A stretch of 64,000 nt of DNA, taken from positions 124,001 to 188,000 of the forward strand of contig NZ_LT607414.1 of NCBI RefSeq assembly GCF_900095225.1. Direction: 5' to 3'. The stretch's first letter is position 1. The number at the start of each line of letters is the position of its first letter. Positions 27,659 to 35,789 of this stretch are shown here, one piece after another. The notes beneath the pieces are model-generated. The model was not told the DNA's origin and made no database searches. It saw nothing but the letters and a program-made list of their open reading frames with translations. This DNA comes from Pseudomonas sp. UMAB-08. Its GTDB lineage: Bacteria; Pseudomonadota; Gammaproteobacteria; Pseudomonadales; Pseudomonadaceae. The translations under genes were made by a program, and so were the position numbers.

Positions 27659-28323
27659 CAATGCCGCTCCTCTTTTCTCATTGACGCAGCCTTGTGCACC
27701 CAGGCTGCCAGCTCCAGTCGCGAACGCAGGTTGAGCTTCTGCAACAGGTTCTTCACGTAGATCTTCACGGTGCCATCGCTGATACCCAGCTCACGGCCTA
27801 TCTGTTTATTGCTCATGCCCGAGGCGATCAATGCCAGCGTTTGTGCTTCGCGATCAGTCAGGCCACAGGCGTCGATCCCGTCCAGCGGGGCATCGGCACT
27901 GATGTCGTTGTGCCCGGCCAGCAGCGAGACCAGACAGTCATCCAGGACAATCGCGCCTTTGCTGCAATTGCGCATGTACGCCAATAGCGCTTCCGGCTCA
28001 GTTTCTTTCAAGACGTAGCCGCTGGCACCCAGGCGCAAGGCCGTCAGCAGCTCGCCGCGATCCATCGAAGCGGTCAAGACCACGATCTGACACTCGAGCC
28101 CCAACTGCTTCATCTCGTCGAGCACCTGCAAACCGCTCAAGCCCGGCATGTGCAGGTCCAGCAAGACCAGCTTGGGCGTCAGGCGCAGGGCCAGGTTGAT
28201 CCCTTCCCTGCCGCTGGCGGCCTGGCCAACCACATCGAAGTCATCGCTGGCGGCAAACAATTGCGCCAGCCCCTTGCGGAACAAGGGATGGTCATCGATC
28301 AACAATAAGGTCGTGCTGTTCAT
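27658..28323 (-). CDS. LuxR/NarL-family response regulator
   Basis: A 221-residue response regulator. The receiver domain has the acidic pair LIDDHPLFRKG, the phospho-acceptor Asp in LVLLDLHMPG and the conserved Lys in YVLKETEPEA. The C-terminal LuxR helix-turn-helix is LTDREAQTLALIASGMSNKQIG and following. The start MNSTTLLLID has AGAGG upstream; eight more in-frame codons exist but lack a site. It overlaps the sensor kinase gene by 32 bases and the PAS gene start, which points to one operon. The divergent methylated-amine genes at 29731 are its most obvious targets. Confidence 0.92.
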   Translation of the reverse strand: MNSTTLLLIDDHPLFRKGLAQLFAASDDFDVVGQAASGREGINLALRLTPKLVLLDLHMPGLSGLQVLDEMKQLGLECQIVVLTASMDRGELLTALRLGASGYVLKETEPEALLAYMRNCSKGAIVLDDCLVSLLAGHNDISADAPLDGIDACGLTDREAQTLALIASGMSNKQIGRELGISDGTVKIYVKNLLQKLNLRSRLELAAWVHKAASMRKEERH

Positions 28324-29449
28324 CGAAGCGCCTCTGTGGGTCGTCATTGTTCTGGATAAGGGTCAGGTGCACGCGAGCGCCGTGAGGGCGAATGGTTTCG
28401 ATGGACAACTGCGCGCCGATGGTCGAGGCGCGCTCACGAATGATCGCCAGGCCATAATGATTTTCCTCCAGCGACGCGGGGCTCAAGCCGATGCCGTCAT
28501 CTTCGACGGTCACCGAAATCTCGCCTTGCGGGGTCTGGCGCAGTTCGATCCGCACATGCCGGGCGTGGGAGTGCCGCACCACGTTGGCCAATGCTTCCCG
28601 GATGATCTGCAAAATCTGCAATTCGGTTTCCGGGTACAGCGCATCCTCGGTCAAACGGTTGTCCAGCTCGAACACGATGATGCAGCGCCGGGAAAACTCG
28701 GCTACGGAATCAGCCAGTGCCTGACGCAGCGAGCGTCCATCCATGGTCAGGCGAGCGCTGGTGATCAGTTCGCGCACCTGGCGTTGCAATTGGCTCAACC
28801 CGCCGCGTAAATCAGTCAGCAGAACGGCGGCCTGCTCGGGCTCACGCAGCGCTGCCTGCATCAGGCTGGCCTGAAACGACAGATAGCCCAATTGTTGTGC
28901 AACCGAATCGTGAAGTTCACGCGCTAACGCACCGTGCTGGAACGTTGCCTCTTTGCGTTGCTGTTCTCGCTTGTGACACAGCAACTGCACCGTGACCCCC
29001 ACCCCCCGCGCCGTCTCCCTCAGCACGCCATGAAACTCGCGACTGGCAGGGTATGGCGTGTCCAGCAACAAGACTCCGCGCTTGCCGGGTGCAGTGCCTG
29101 GTAAAGCGGTCAGTAATCGATGACGCCCACGGCTCTGGCACGCAGGGCACACCAACGGCGCCTCAGCCATCTCGCCGTCGCGCCAAGGGCAACTGGAGAC
29201 CTCATCGCACGGGCTGACCATAGCCCGGCGCGTGGGGCCGAAATCTTCGCCGGTCAATAACACCCCCAGCTTGCTACCGGGGTTCAGCGCTTCGAATCGG
29301 TCGAGAAAATCGGGCAAAGCATCGTCTGCGCGTGCCAGGCATAGCGGCAGTTTGGCCAGCAAGGCGCGCACGTCGTCCACCTGACGTGGTCGCGTGCGCA
29401 GGAACCATTGGCCCAACCACCCGGGTCGCATTGGAGCTTTCAATGACAT
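28292..29449 (-). CDS. NarX/NreB-like sensor histidine kinase with four-Cys motif
   Basis: A 385-residue soluble kinase with no membrane segments. The HisKA_3 dimerisation region has H180 in ARELHDSVAQQLGYL, and a C-terminal HATPase has the N box (REALANVVRHS) and G box (DDGIGL). The N-terminal half contains C81, C87, C101 and C104 (C-x5-C-x13-C-x2-C) in VSPCDEVSSCPW...CPACQS, which could bind zinc or an iron-sulfur cluster. GGCAGGCGG precedes the chosen ATG; 13 more in-frame codons exist upstream. It partners the overlapping response regulator. The signal is unknown; oxygen, redox or amine status are possible. Confidence 0.88.
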   Translation of the reverse strand: MSLKAPMRPGWLGQWFLRTRPRQVDDVRALLAKLPLCLARADDALPDFLDRFEALNPGSKLGVLLTGEDFGPTRRAMVSPCDEVSSCPWRDGEMAEAPLVCPACQSRGRHRLLTALPGTAPGKRGVLLLDTPYPASREFHGVLRETARGVGVTVQLLCHKREQQRKEATFQHGALARELHDSVAQQLGYLSFQASLMQAALREPEQAAVLLTDLRGGLSQLQRQVRELITSARLTMDGRSLRQALADSVAEFSRRCIIVFELDNRLTEDALYPETELQILQIIREALANVVRHSHARHVRIELRQTPQGEISVTVEDDGIGLSPASLEENHYGLAIIRERASTIGAQLSIETIRPHGARVHLTLIQNNDDPQRRFDEQHDLIVDR

Positions 29450-29526
29450 CCGCCTGCCCTTTGGAAATCTATGGCGTTTGCCGAGCAACTTCCATGCCTT
29501 CGCGGTTATTACCGGCGGACTACCCC

Positions 29527-29544
29527 AAAAGAGATATCTCTTTT
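29527..29544. promoter_or_regulatory. 18-bp perfect palindrome between divergent operons
   Basis: AAAAGAGATATCTCTTTT is exactly self-complementary and lies between the sensor kinase start (29449) and dmmA (29731). A wider imperfect dyad surrounds it, with arms CCCAAAAG (29524-29531) and CTTTTGGG (29565-29572). The position makes it a good candidate for response-regulator binding or for a shared operator. Confidence 0.5.
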
Positions 29545-29730
29545 TCTAGATTGAGCAGTAATTCCTTTTGGGAAACTATCTTCCCCACCAGGAAACAACG
29601 ACACCGATCCTGCGCACGGTAAATCACCGAAAAGCAGCGCACCAGGCTAAGGCCAAACGCCCAGCCTGTGCACCAGATCAGGACGTTCAATCGACCGATT
29701 TTGAAACACTGAACCACCAGGAGGGTTGCA

Positions 29731-30276
29731 ATGACTGAGACACAAAGCGCTGCGCCGTACAGACCGCATAGTGTGCCGGTGTACCGCGAACCGACGTTGC
29801 GCCCCCATGCGCTGCATCACATTCTGGTGACGCAGTCCGCCACTTCAAAAGCGCTGGGGGACTTGATCCAGCACTTTGATCAAGCGGCGCTGCCCGCACC
29901 CCGAGTGCTCTGCGCCGGGGTAGACGGATTCGAGCAGCAACTCAAAGGTTTGCTCCATGCCGCAGCGGTTGGCACCCACCTTTATATCCTCGGCGACGAA
30001 GCGTTTCTGTGGCATGTCCACGGCATGGCCCACGCGGCGGGAATGCACAACGAAGAAATCGACCTGATCGAATCCGGACCCACAAAACGTCGTGTGTATT
30101 GCGTGCACTGCGCCAGGCTTCAGGACAGTGGTCCCGAAGGCCAAGTGGCCTGCATCCACTGCCATGTCGTGCTGGGTGTGCGCGAGCATTTTTCCCAGCG
30201 CCTGGGGGCTTATCTGGGCGTCTGCGACAACCCTGATCAGCCCTACTCCCAGGCCACGTCAGGAGCACGACCATGA
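29731..30276 (+). CDS. dmmA: Dimethylamine monooxygenase subunit DmmA-like
   Basis: A 181-residue protein of the DmmA-like family. The N-terminal alpha/beta half contains VLCAGVDGFEQQLKGL and THLYILGDEAFLWHV. The C-terminal half carries a zinc/rubredoxin-like knuckle pair (CVHC ... CIHC, residues about 128-150) followed by YLGVCDNP. It is a small subunit of the dimethylamine monooxygenase complex, which demethylates DMA to methylamine and formaldehyde. CAGGAGGGTTGCA precedes the ATG. It is the first gene of the plus-strand methylated-amine operon and its stop overlaps the start of dmmB by four bases. Letter assignment of subunits follows database naming from memory. Confidence 0.82.
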   Translation: MTETQSAAPYRPHSVPVYREPTLRPHALHHILVTQSATSKALGDLIQHFDQAALPAPRVLCAGVDGFEQQLKGLLHAAAVGTHLYILGDEAFLWHVHGMAHAAGMHNEEIDLIESGPTKRRVYCVHCARLQDSGPEGQVACIHCHVVLGVREHFSQRLGAYLGVCDNPDQPYSQATSGARP

Positions 30277-31214
30277 GCACGGTTCTGGAGGTGCGGGTCA
30301 CCGACGCAAAAATGCTGACCCCGGTGATTCGCGAGCTCACGTTCGCCAGTCCTTCCGGGCGCTTGCCGGGATTTTCCGCGGGCAGTCACGTGCAGGTCCA
30401 TCTGCCGTTGGGCGAACGCAGTCTGCGCAATGCCTACTCGCTGACCAGCGACCCTGCCGACCTCTATCACTACCGCATCGCCGTGCGTTTGCAGGACGAC
30501 TCCCGTGGCGGTTCTCGGTTTTTGCATCAACAGGTGCAGGTCGGCGACAGCCTGCGCATCTCGCCCCCGGCCAACCTGTTTGCCCTGCACTCAGCTGCAC
30601 GCCAGCACATCCTGATTGCCGGCGGCATCGGCATCACGCCGTTCCTGGCGTACATCACTGCGCTGGAGCAACGTCACGCCGATTTCGAGCTGCATTACGC
30701 CTACCGCAAAGGCCTGACCGACGCCTACACCGACGAACTGCAACAACGCCTGGGTGCGCGTCTGCATGGCTATGACAGCAGCGCTGGCGAGACCCTCGAT
30801 CTGGCGGCAGTTCTCAGCGAGCGGCCATTGGGCAGTCATGTCTATGTCTGCGGCCCGGAACGTTTGTTGATGGGCGTAAAGGAGCAGGCCAAGGCCCTTG
30901 GCTGGCCGGAGGGCCGAGTGCATTGGGAAGCCTTTAGCGGTGCGGAGCCGGGCCTGCCGTTCAGCCTGGAGCTGGCGCGCAGCGGACGACGGATTCAGGT
31001 CAGCGCCGAGCAAAGCCTGCTCGAGGCGCTGGAATCAGCCGGCCTGGAAATCCCCAACCTGTGCCGCGGCGGGGTCTGCGGGCAGTGCGCTACGCGTCAT
31101 CTCAAGGGCGATATCGAACACCGCGACCATGTTCTCAGCGCTGCCGAGCAGGCTGAATTCCTTATGCCCTGCGTCTCTCGCGCCTGCGGTTCTTCCGTTT
31201 TGCTGGACCTTTAG
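30273..31214 (+). CDS. dmmB: Dimethylamine monooxygenase reductase subunit (PDR/VanB family)
   Basis: A 313-residue flavin reductase with a C-terminal plant-type 2Fe-2S ferredoxin. The N-terminal FMN-binding barrel contains LRNAYSLTSDP (RxYS-type motif). The NAD(P) domain has LIAGGIGITPFLAY and VYVCGPERLLMG. The ferredoxin ligands are C-x4-C-x2-C in LCRGGVCGQCATRH, with the last Cys in MPCVSRA. It delivers electrons from NAD(P)H to the haem oxygenase subunit. It starts inside the end of dmmA (ATGA overlap) and ends nine bases before dmmC. Confidence 0.92.
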   Translation: MSTVLEVRVTDAKMLTPVIRELTFASPSGRLPGFSAGSHVQVHLPLGERSLRNAYSLTSDPADLYHYRIAVRLQDDSRGGSRFLHQQVQVGDSLRISPPANLFALHSAARQHILIAGGIGITPFLAYITALEQRHADFELHYAYRKGLTDAYTDELQQRLGARLHGYDSSAGETLDLAAVLSERPLGSHVYVCGPERLLMGVKEQAKALGWPEGRVHWEAFSGAEPGLPFSLELARSGRRIQVSAEQSLLEALESAGLEIPNLCRGGVCGQCATRHLKGDIEHRDHVLSAAEQAEFLMPCVSRACGSSVLLDL

Positions 31215-31223
31215 GAGTCGACC

Positions 31224-32240
31224 ATGACCGTTCAATTCAGCCCTCTGGAAAGCTACCGGGATACGTTCAGCTTTCGCAACAGTGCATTCGCCATCGAGCG
31301 CTTCCCCTTTCCGTTCATCGAAGACAGCTACATGTACTCGGTGAACATCGAACCGGCACGTGCCAAGGAATCGGGGTCGGTTTACCAGCACTGGTTCGAC
31401 ATCGACGAGCATTACCGTTCGGAAATGGCCGAGCGCGCCCTGGTTCTGGACAAAGACCCAAGCCGCTATCTGGTCATGCCGCATATGCAGGAAGCGGCCT
31501 GGGATGCCTTGCAGATGTTCATGGAGCACCTGTCAGCCGACTACCCGCAGTGGTTCGAACTGAGCTGCAACGGTGATCGTTGGCATTGGCGTAACAAGGC
31601 GCTGGACATAGATCAGGTGTTTAGCTTCGGCGATGCCTCGACCCTGCCCTGTGAGCCTCTGGAGTTCATCACCCGTCAGGTACAAGGCGACATCGCCTTG
31701 CTCGACCAGCGCGACGGCGATCTGTTCATGGACGCAGGAATGGTCACCAACCCGGCTGACTGGTCCCTGGCTTTCGACGCCGGAATGAGCTTCAAGCAAT
31801 GGCACTCACCGGTTCCGATGGCCAACCAAATGGGCATTTTCGAGCGGGCGCTGAAGCACCTGCTCAACATTCAAGTGGATCAGCCCGTACGTCGGTTGAA
31901 CTGGACGCTGACCATCAATCCGCGCCTGGACTCTTCGTCCGAGACCTTCCACGAATGGGGCGCCGAACGCGGCAGCGTCACTGCCGACAACGTCGGCCAA
32001 CTCGTGCACCTGCGTGTGGAGCTGCAATTCATGGCGCGCTTGCCCCGCAGCAACGGCCTGATGTTCAGCATCCGCACTTACCTGATCAGCATGAACGAAC
32101 TGGTCAGCCACCCCGGCTGGGGCTGCCGCCTGCACCGGGTGTTGCGTGATTTGCCCGACCCCATCGCCGACTACAAGGGCATGACCCGCTATCGGCAAAC
32201 CCTGGTCGAGTGGTTAAGCCGCTTCGATACCCAATCCTGA
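31224..32240 (+). CDS. dmmC: Heme-dependent oxidative N-demethylase subunit (DUF3445)
   Basis: A 338-residue protein of the haem-dependent oxidative N-demethylase family, the catalytic subunit that oxidises dimethylamine. Family hallmarks seen include FPFPFIEDSYMYSVNIEPA near the N terminus, LVMPHMQEAAWDALQMF, and the central MDAGMVTNPADWSLAFDAGMSF followed by WHSPVP. The C-terminal region has LRVELQFMARLPRSNGLMF. A Shine-Dalgarno-like AGGAG lies upstream of the ATG. Neighbouring genes supply its reductase and the tetrahydrofolate-dependent aminomethyltransferase that captures formaldehyde. Confidence 0.92.
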   Translation: MTVQFSPLESYRDTFSFRNSAFAIERFPFPFIEDSYMYSVNIEPARAKESGSVYQHWFDIDEHYRSEMAERALVLDKDPSRYLVMPHMQEAAWDALQMFMEHLSADYPQWFELSCNGDRWHWRNKALDIDQVFSFGDASTLPCEPLEFITRQVQGDIALLDQRDGDLFMDAGMVTNPADWSLAFDAGMSFKQWHSPVPMANQMGIFERALKHLLNIQVDQPVRRLNWTLTINPRLDSSSETFHEWGAERGSVTADNVGQLVHLRVELQFMARLPRSNGLMFSIRTYLISMNELVSHPGWGCRLHRVLRDLPDPIADYKGMTRYRQTLVEWLSRFDTQS

Positions 32241-32293
32241 AAAGTTGACCTGAACACTTTTCGTTGCCCTTTTTCCAGACAAGGAATCACCAC

Positions 32294-33424
32294 ATGGCCC
32301 ATTCATGGCGCATCTCCGCATTGGCTGAACGTCACCGCGCGCTTGGCTCTCAGCTTGAAGACTGGAACGGCATGGGCACCGCCTGGACCTATGCCACAGA
32401 CCTCGCCGACCACCATCAGGCGATCCGCACACGCGCTGGCCTGATGGATGTATCAGGACTGAAAAAGGTCCATTACGTCGGCCCTCACGCCGAAAGCCTG
32501 CTGCAATGGGCGACCACCCGTGACATCGCCAAACTCTACCCCGGCAAATCGGTGTACGCCTCGATGCTTGATGAGGATGGCAAGTTTGTCGACGACTGCA
32601 TCGTTTACCGCACCGGCCCCAACGCGTTCATGGTGGTCCACGGCGCAGGCACTGGCTACGAGATGCTGGTGCGCGCAGCACAAGGCCGTCAGGTCGCGGT
32701 GTTGTTCGACGACGACCTGCATGACCTGTCGCTGCAAGGGCCGCTGGCAGTGGACTTCCTCGCCGAACACGTACCGGGCATCCGTCAGCTGCCGTACTTC
32801 CACCACCTGCAAACCAAGTTGTTCGGCCGTCCGGTGATGATTTCCCGCACAGGCTATACCGGTGAACGCGGCTACGAAATCTTCTGCAAGGCCGCTGATG
32901 CCCCGCTGTTGTGGGACGAGATCCTCGAACAGGGGGCGAGCATGGGCATCATTCCGTGCGCCTTCACCGCCCTCGACTGGTTGCGGGTGGAAAGCGCGCT
33001 GATGTTCTTCCCCTACGACAACTCGCAGATGTACCCCTTCGCCGATCAAAAAGCCGGCGACACGCTGTGGGAGTTGGGTCTGGATTTCACCGTATCCCCG
33101 GAGAAACAGGACTTCCGCGGCGCCCACGAACACTTCCGTCTGCGCGGCCAAGAGCGCTTCAAGATTGCCGGCGTACTGATAGAGGGCGCCCGCGCTGCTG
33201 ACGCCGGCGACACCCTGTGGCACGACGGCAAACAGGTCGGCGTCATCACCTGTGGCATGTATTCGCGCCTGAGCAAACGCTCCATGGCCATCGCCCGCAT
33301 TGCAGTTGACTGCGCGGCGCCAGGCGTTGCCCTGCAGGTGCGCGGCAGTTTGGAGGCGAGCGCCATGACCCATGCCCTGCCCTTCGATGACCCGGAAAAA
33401 ACCAAACGCACTGCCAAAGGCTGA
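32294..33424 (+). CDS. dmmD: GcvT-like tetrahydrofolate aminomethyltransferase of DMA oxidation
   Basis: A 376-residue GcvT-fold protein. Typical folate-binding-domain features include LMDVSGLKKVHYVGPHAESLL, LHDLSLQGPLAVDFL and MISRTGYTGERGYEIF, followed by the C-terminal barrel (FRGAHEHFRL... onward). It probably transfers the methyl-derived one-carbon unit of dimethylamine oxidation to tetrahydrofolate, limiting free formaldehyde. The ATG of MAHSWRIS follows AAGGAATCACCAC. It lies 53 bases after dmmC and just before purU, which fits a folate one-carbon route. A stand-alone sarcosine dehydrogenase-like role is less likely here. Confidence 0.88.
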   Translation: MAHSWRISALAERHRALGSQLEDWNGMGTAWTYATDLADHHQAIRTRAGLMDVSGLKKVHYVGPHAESLLQWATTRDIAKLYPGKSVYASMLDEDGKFVDDCIVYRTGPNAFMVVHGAGTGYEMLVRAAQGRQVAVLFDDDLHDLSLQGPLAVDFLAEHVPGIRQLPYFHHLQTKLFGRPVMISRTGYTGERGYEIFCKAADAPLLWDEILEQGASMGIIPCAFTALDWLRVESALMFFPYDNSQMYPFADQKAGDTLWELGLDFTVSPEKQDFRGAHEHFRLRGQERFKIAGVLIEGARAADAGDTLWHDGKQVGVITCGMYSRLSKRSMAIARIAVDCAAPGVALQVRGSLEASAMTHALPFDDPEKTKRTAKG

Positions 33425-33463
33425 TCGACCGCCTGCGCCACTTCAACTACGAGGGAGACCCCG

Positions 33464-34330
33464 ATGGACACGTCACACGAGCATTACATCCTCAAGATCA
33501 GCTGCCCTGCCGCCTCCGGCATTGTTGCAGCGGTCACGTCCTGGCTGGCCGAACAGGCTTGCTATATCAGCGAACTGTCGCAGTTCGATGACGAATTCAC
33601 CGGGCGATTTTTCATGCGCGCCGTGTTTCGGTTCAACAAGGACGTAGTCGGTGACACGGCTGCGTTACGCCAGGGCATGACCCAACTGGCTGGCGGTTTC
33701 GACATGCAATGGCAGCTGTTCAGTTCGGCCAAGCCGACCCGCGTGCTGCTGATGGTCAGCAAGTTCGACCACTGCCTGACCGACCTCCTGTATCGCCACC
33801 GTAAAGGCGAGATGGACATGCAAATCACCGCCATTGTCTCTAACCACCTGGACTTGAGGCCGATGGCCGAACGCGAGGGCATCCGCTTTATCTATCTGCC
33901 GGTGACCAAAGAAAGTAAATCCAGCCAGGAAGCCGAGCTGCTGCGAATCGTCGAAGAGACCGAGACCGACCTGGTAGTCCTCGCCCGCTATATGCAGATT
34001 CTGTCGGACAACCTGTGCAAGCAGTTGTCCGGCCGCGCGATCAACATTCACCATTCGTTCCTCCCCGGTTTCAAAGGCGCCAAGCCCTATCACCAGGCTT
34101 ACGAGCGCGGCGTGAAGCTGATCGGCGCCACCGCCCACTACGTCACCTCCGACCTGGACGAAGGCCCGATCATCGAGCAGGAAATCCAGCGTGTGGACCA
34201 CACCTACCTGCCCGATGCGCTGGTCGCCATTGGCCGCGACACCGAAACCGTCGCACTTTCCAAAGCCCTGAAATACCACCTGGAACACCGCGTGTTCATC
34301 AACCAGGACAAGACGGTAATTTTTCGTTGA
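33464..34330 (+). CDS. purU: Formyltetrahydrofolate deformylase
   Basis: A 288-residue PurU: an N-terminal ACT domain ([25 protein letters not shown]) followed by a formyl-transferase domain with the catalytic [20 protein letters not shown] and [12 protein letters not shown]. It hydrolyses 10-formyl-THF to formate and free THF. GAGGGAGACCCCG lies before the ATG. Its place between dmmD and tmm suggests that it recycles folate loaded with methyl carbons from TMAO and DMA demethylation, with formate then oxidised elsewhere. Pseudomonas usually carries other purU copies, so this is probably a pathway-specific paralogue. Confidence 0.94.
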   Translation: MDTSHEHYILKISCPAASGIVAAVTSWLAEQACYISELSQFDDEFTGRFFMRAVFRFNKDVVGDTAALRQGMTQLAGGFDMQWQLFSSAKPTRVLLMVSKFDHCLTDLLYRHRKGEMDMQITAIVSNHLDLRPMAEREGIRFIYLPVTKESKSSQEAELLRIVEETETDLVVLARYMQILSDNLCKQLSGRAINIHHSFLPGFKGAKPYHQAYERGVKLIGATAHYVTSDLDEGPIIEQEIQRVDHTYLPDALVAIGRDTETVALSKALKYHLEHRVFINQDKTVIFR

Positions 34331-34392
34331 TGAGCCAAGGCTTCAGCAACTCATCACCCATTTCAGAAAGACCCAAGACACGAGGCACGAAC

Positions 34393-35760
34393 ATGACCCT
34401 ACGCGTTGCAATCATCGGCGCTGGCCCTTGCGGCATGGCGCAACTCCGGGCTTTTCAATCGGCCAGGGACAAGGGAGCAGAAATCCCCGAACTGGTCTGC
34501 TACGAGAAACAGCAAGACTGGGGCGGCATGTGGAACTACACCTGGCGCACCGGCCTGGATGAAAACGGCGAGCCGGTCCACGGCAGTATGTACCGCTACC
34601 TGTGGTCCAACGGCCCAAAAGAGTGCCTGGAGTTCGCGGACTACACCTTTGAGGAGCATTTCGGCCGCCCTATCGCCTCGTATCCACCACGGGAAGTGCT
34701 GTGGGACTACATCAAGGGCCGCGTCGAAAAGGCCGGGGTTCGCGATTACATCCGCTTTAATAACGCGGTGCGCCACGTCAGCTACGACCCGCAAAGCAAG
34801 CGTTTTACAGTCGTCGCCCAAGACCACAACAGCAATACCCAGACGTCGGAAGCGTTCGATTACGTCATCAACGCCAGCGGCCATTTCTCGACGCCGAACA
34901 TGCCGTATTTCCCCGGTTTCGAACATTTCGGCGGGCGCATCTTGCATGCGCACGATTTCCGCGATGCGCTGGAATTCAAGGGCAAGGATCTGTTGCTGAT
35001 CGGCAGCAGCTACTCGGCCGAGGATATCGGCTCGCAATGCTACAAATACGGCGCCCGCAGCATTACCAGTTGCTACCGCACCGAGCCGATGGCCTATGAC
35101 TGGCCTGCCAACTGGGAAGAAAAGCCGCTGCTGCAACGCCTGGAGAAAAATCGCGCGTACTTCATCGATGGCAGCCACAAGCACATCGATGCGGTGATCC
35201 TCTGCACGGGCTACAAACATAACTTCCCGTTCCTGCCGGACGAACTGTGCCTCAAGACCGACAACCGTCTGTGGCCGATGAACCTGTACAAGGGCATTTT
35301 CTGGGAATCCAACCCGCAGATGATGTACCTCGGCATGCAGGACCAGTGGTACTCGTTCAACATGTTCGACGCTCAGGCCTGGTATGCCCGCGACGTGATT
35401 CTGAAACGCATCGCCCTGCCCGATCAGGCCCACATGATCGCTGACAGCAAACAATGGCAGGAGCGTGAGCTGGCGCTGGAAACCACCTCGCAGATGTTCG
35501 AATTCCAGGGCTCATACATTCAACAACTGGTAGACGCCACTGACTACCCGAGCTTCGATATCCCCGCCGTCAACAACACCTTCCTGAACTGGAAGCACGA
35601 CAAAGCCGAAAACATCATGGGGTATCGCGACAAGTCCTATCGCTCGCTGATGACTGGCACCCAATCACCGCCCCATCACACGCCCTGGCTTGAAGCACTG
35701 GATGACTCCATGGCCGCGTATCTGGGCGATGCGCCCACTGCCATCAAATCCGTCGGCTGA
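34393..35760 (+). CDS. tmm: Trimethylamine monooxygenase (flavin-containing)
   Basis: A 455-residue bacterial FMO that oxidises trimethylamine to its N-oxide with NADPH and oxygen. It has the FAD motif GAGPCG (9-14), the FMO signature [11 protein letters not shown] (179-189), the NADPH motif GSSYSAED (204-211) and a late LCTGY. Long blocks such as [17 protein letters not shown] and [20 protein letters not shown] match the characterised Methylophaga enzyme as I remember it, so the call is specific, not a generic FMO. The frame opens much earlier, inside purU, but only this ATG has a site (ACGAGGCACGAAC). tdm follows 29 bases downstream. Confidence 0.95.
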   Translation: MTLRVAIIGAGPCGMAQLRAFQSARDKGAEIPELVCYEKQQDWGGMWNYTWRTGLDENGEPVHGSMYRYLWSNGPKECLEFADYTFEEHFGRPIASYPPREVLWDYIKGRVEKAGVRDYIRFNNAVRHVSYDPQSKRFTVVAQDHNSNTQTSEAFDYVINASGHFSTPNMPYFPGFEHFGGRILHAHDFRDALEFKGKDLLLIGSSYSAEDIGSQCYKYGARSITSCYRTEPMAYDWPANWEEKPLLQRLEKNRAYFIDGSHKHIDAVILCTGYKHNFPFLPDELCLKTDNRLWPMNLYKGIFWESNPQMMYLGMQDQWYSFNMFDAQAWYARDVILKRIALPDQAHMIADSKQWQERELALETTSQMFEFQGSYIQQLVDATDYPSFDIPAVNNTFLNWKHDKAENIMGYRDKSYRSLMTGTQSPPHHTPWLEALDDSMAAYLGDAPTAIKSVG

Positions 35761-35789
35761 GCCTGTACGCCAGATAAAGGAGCATCCAC

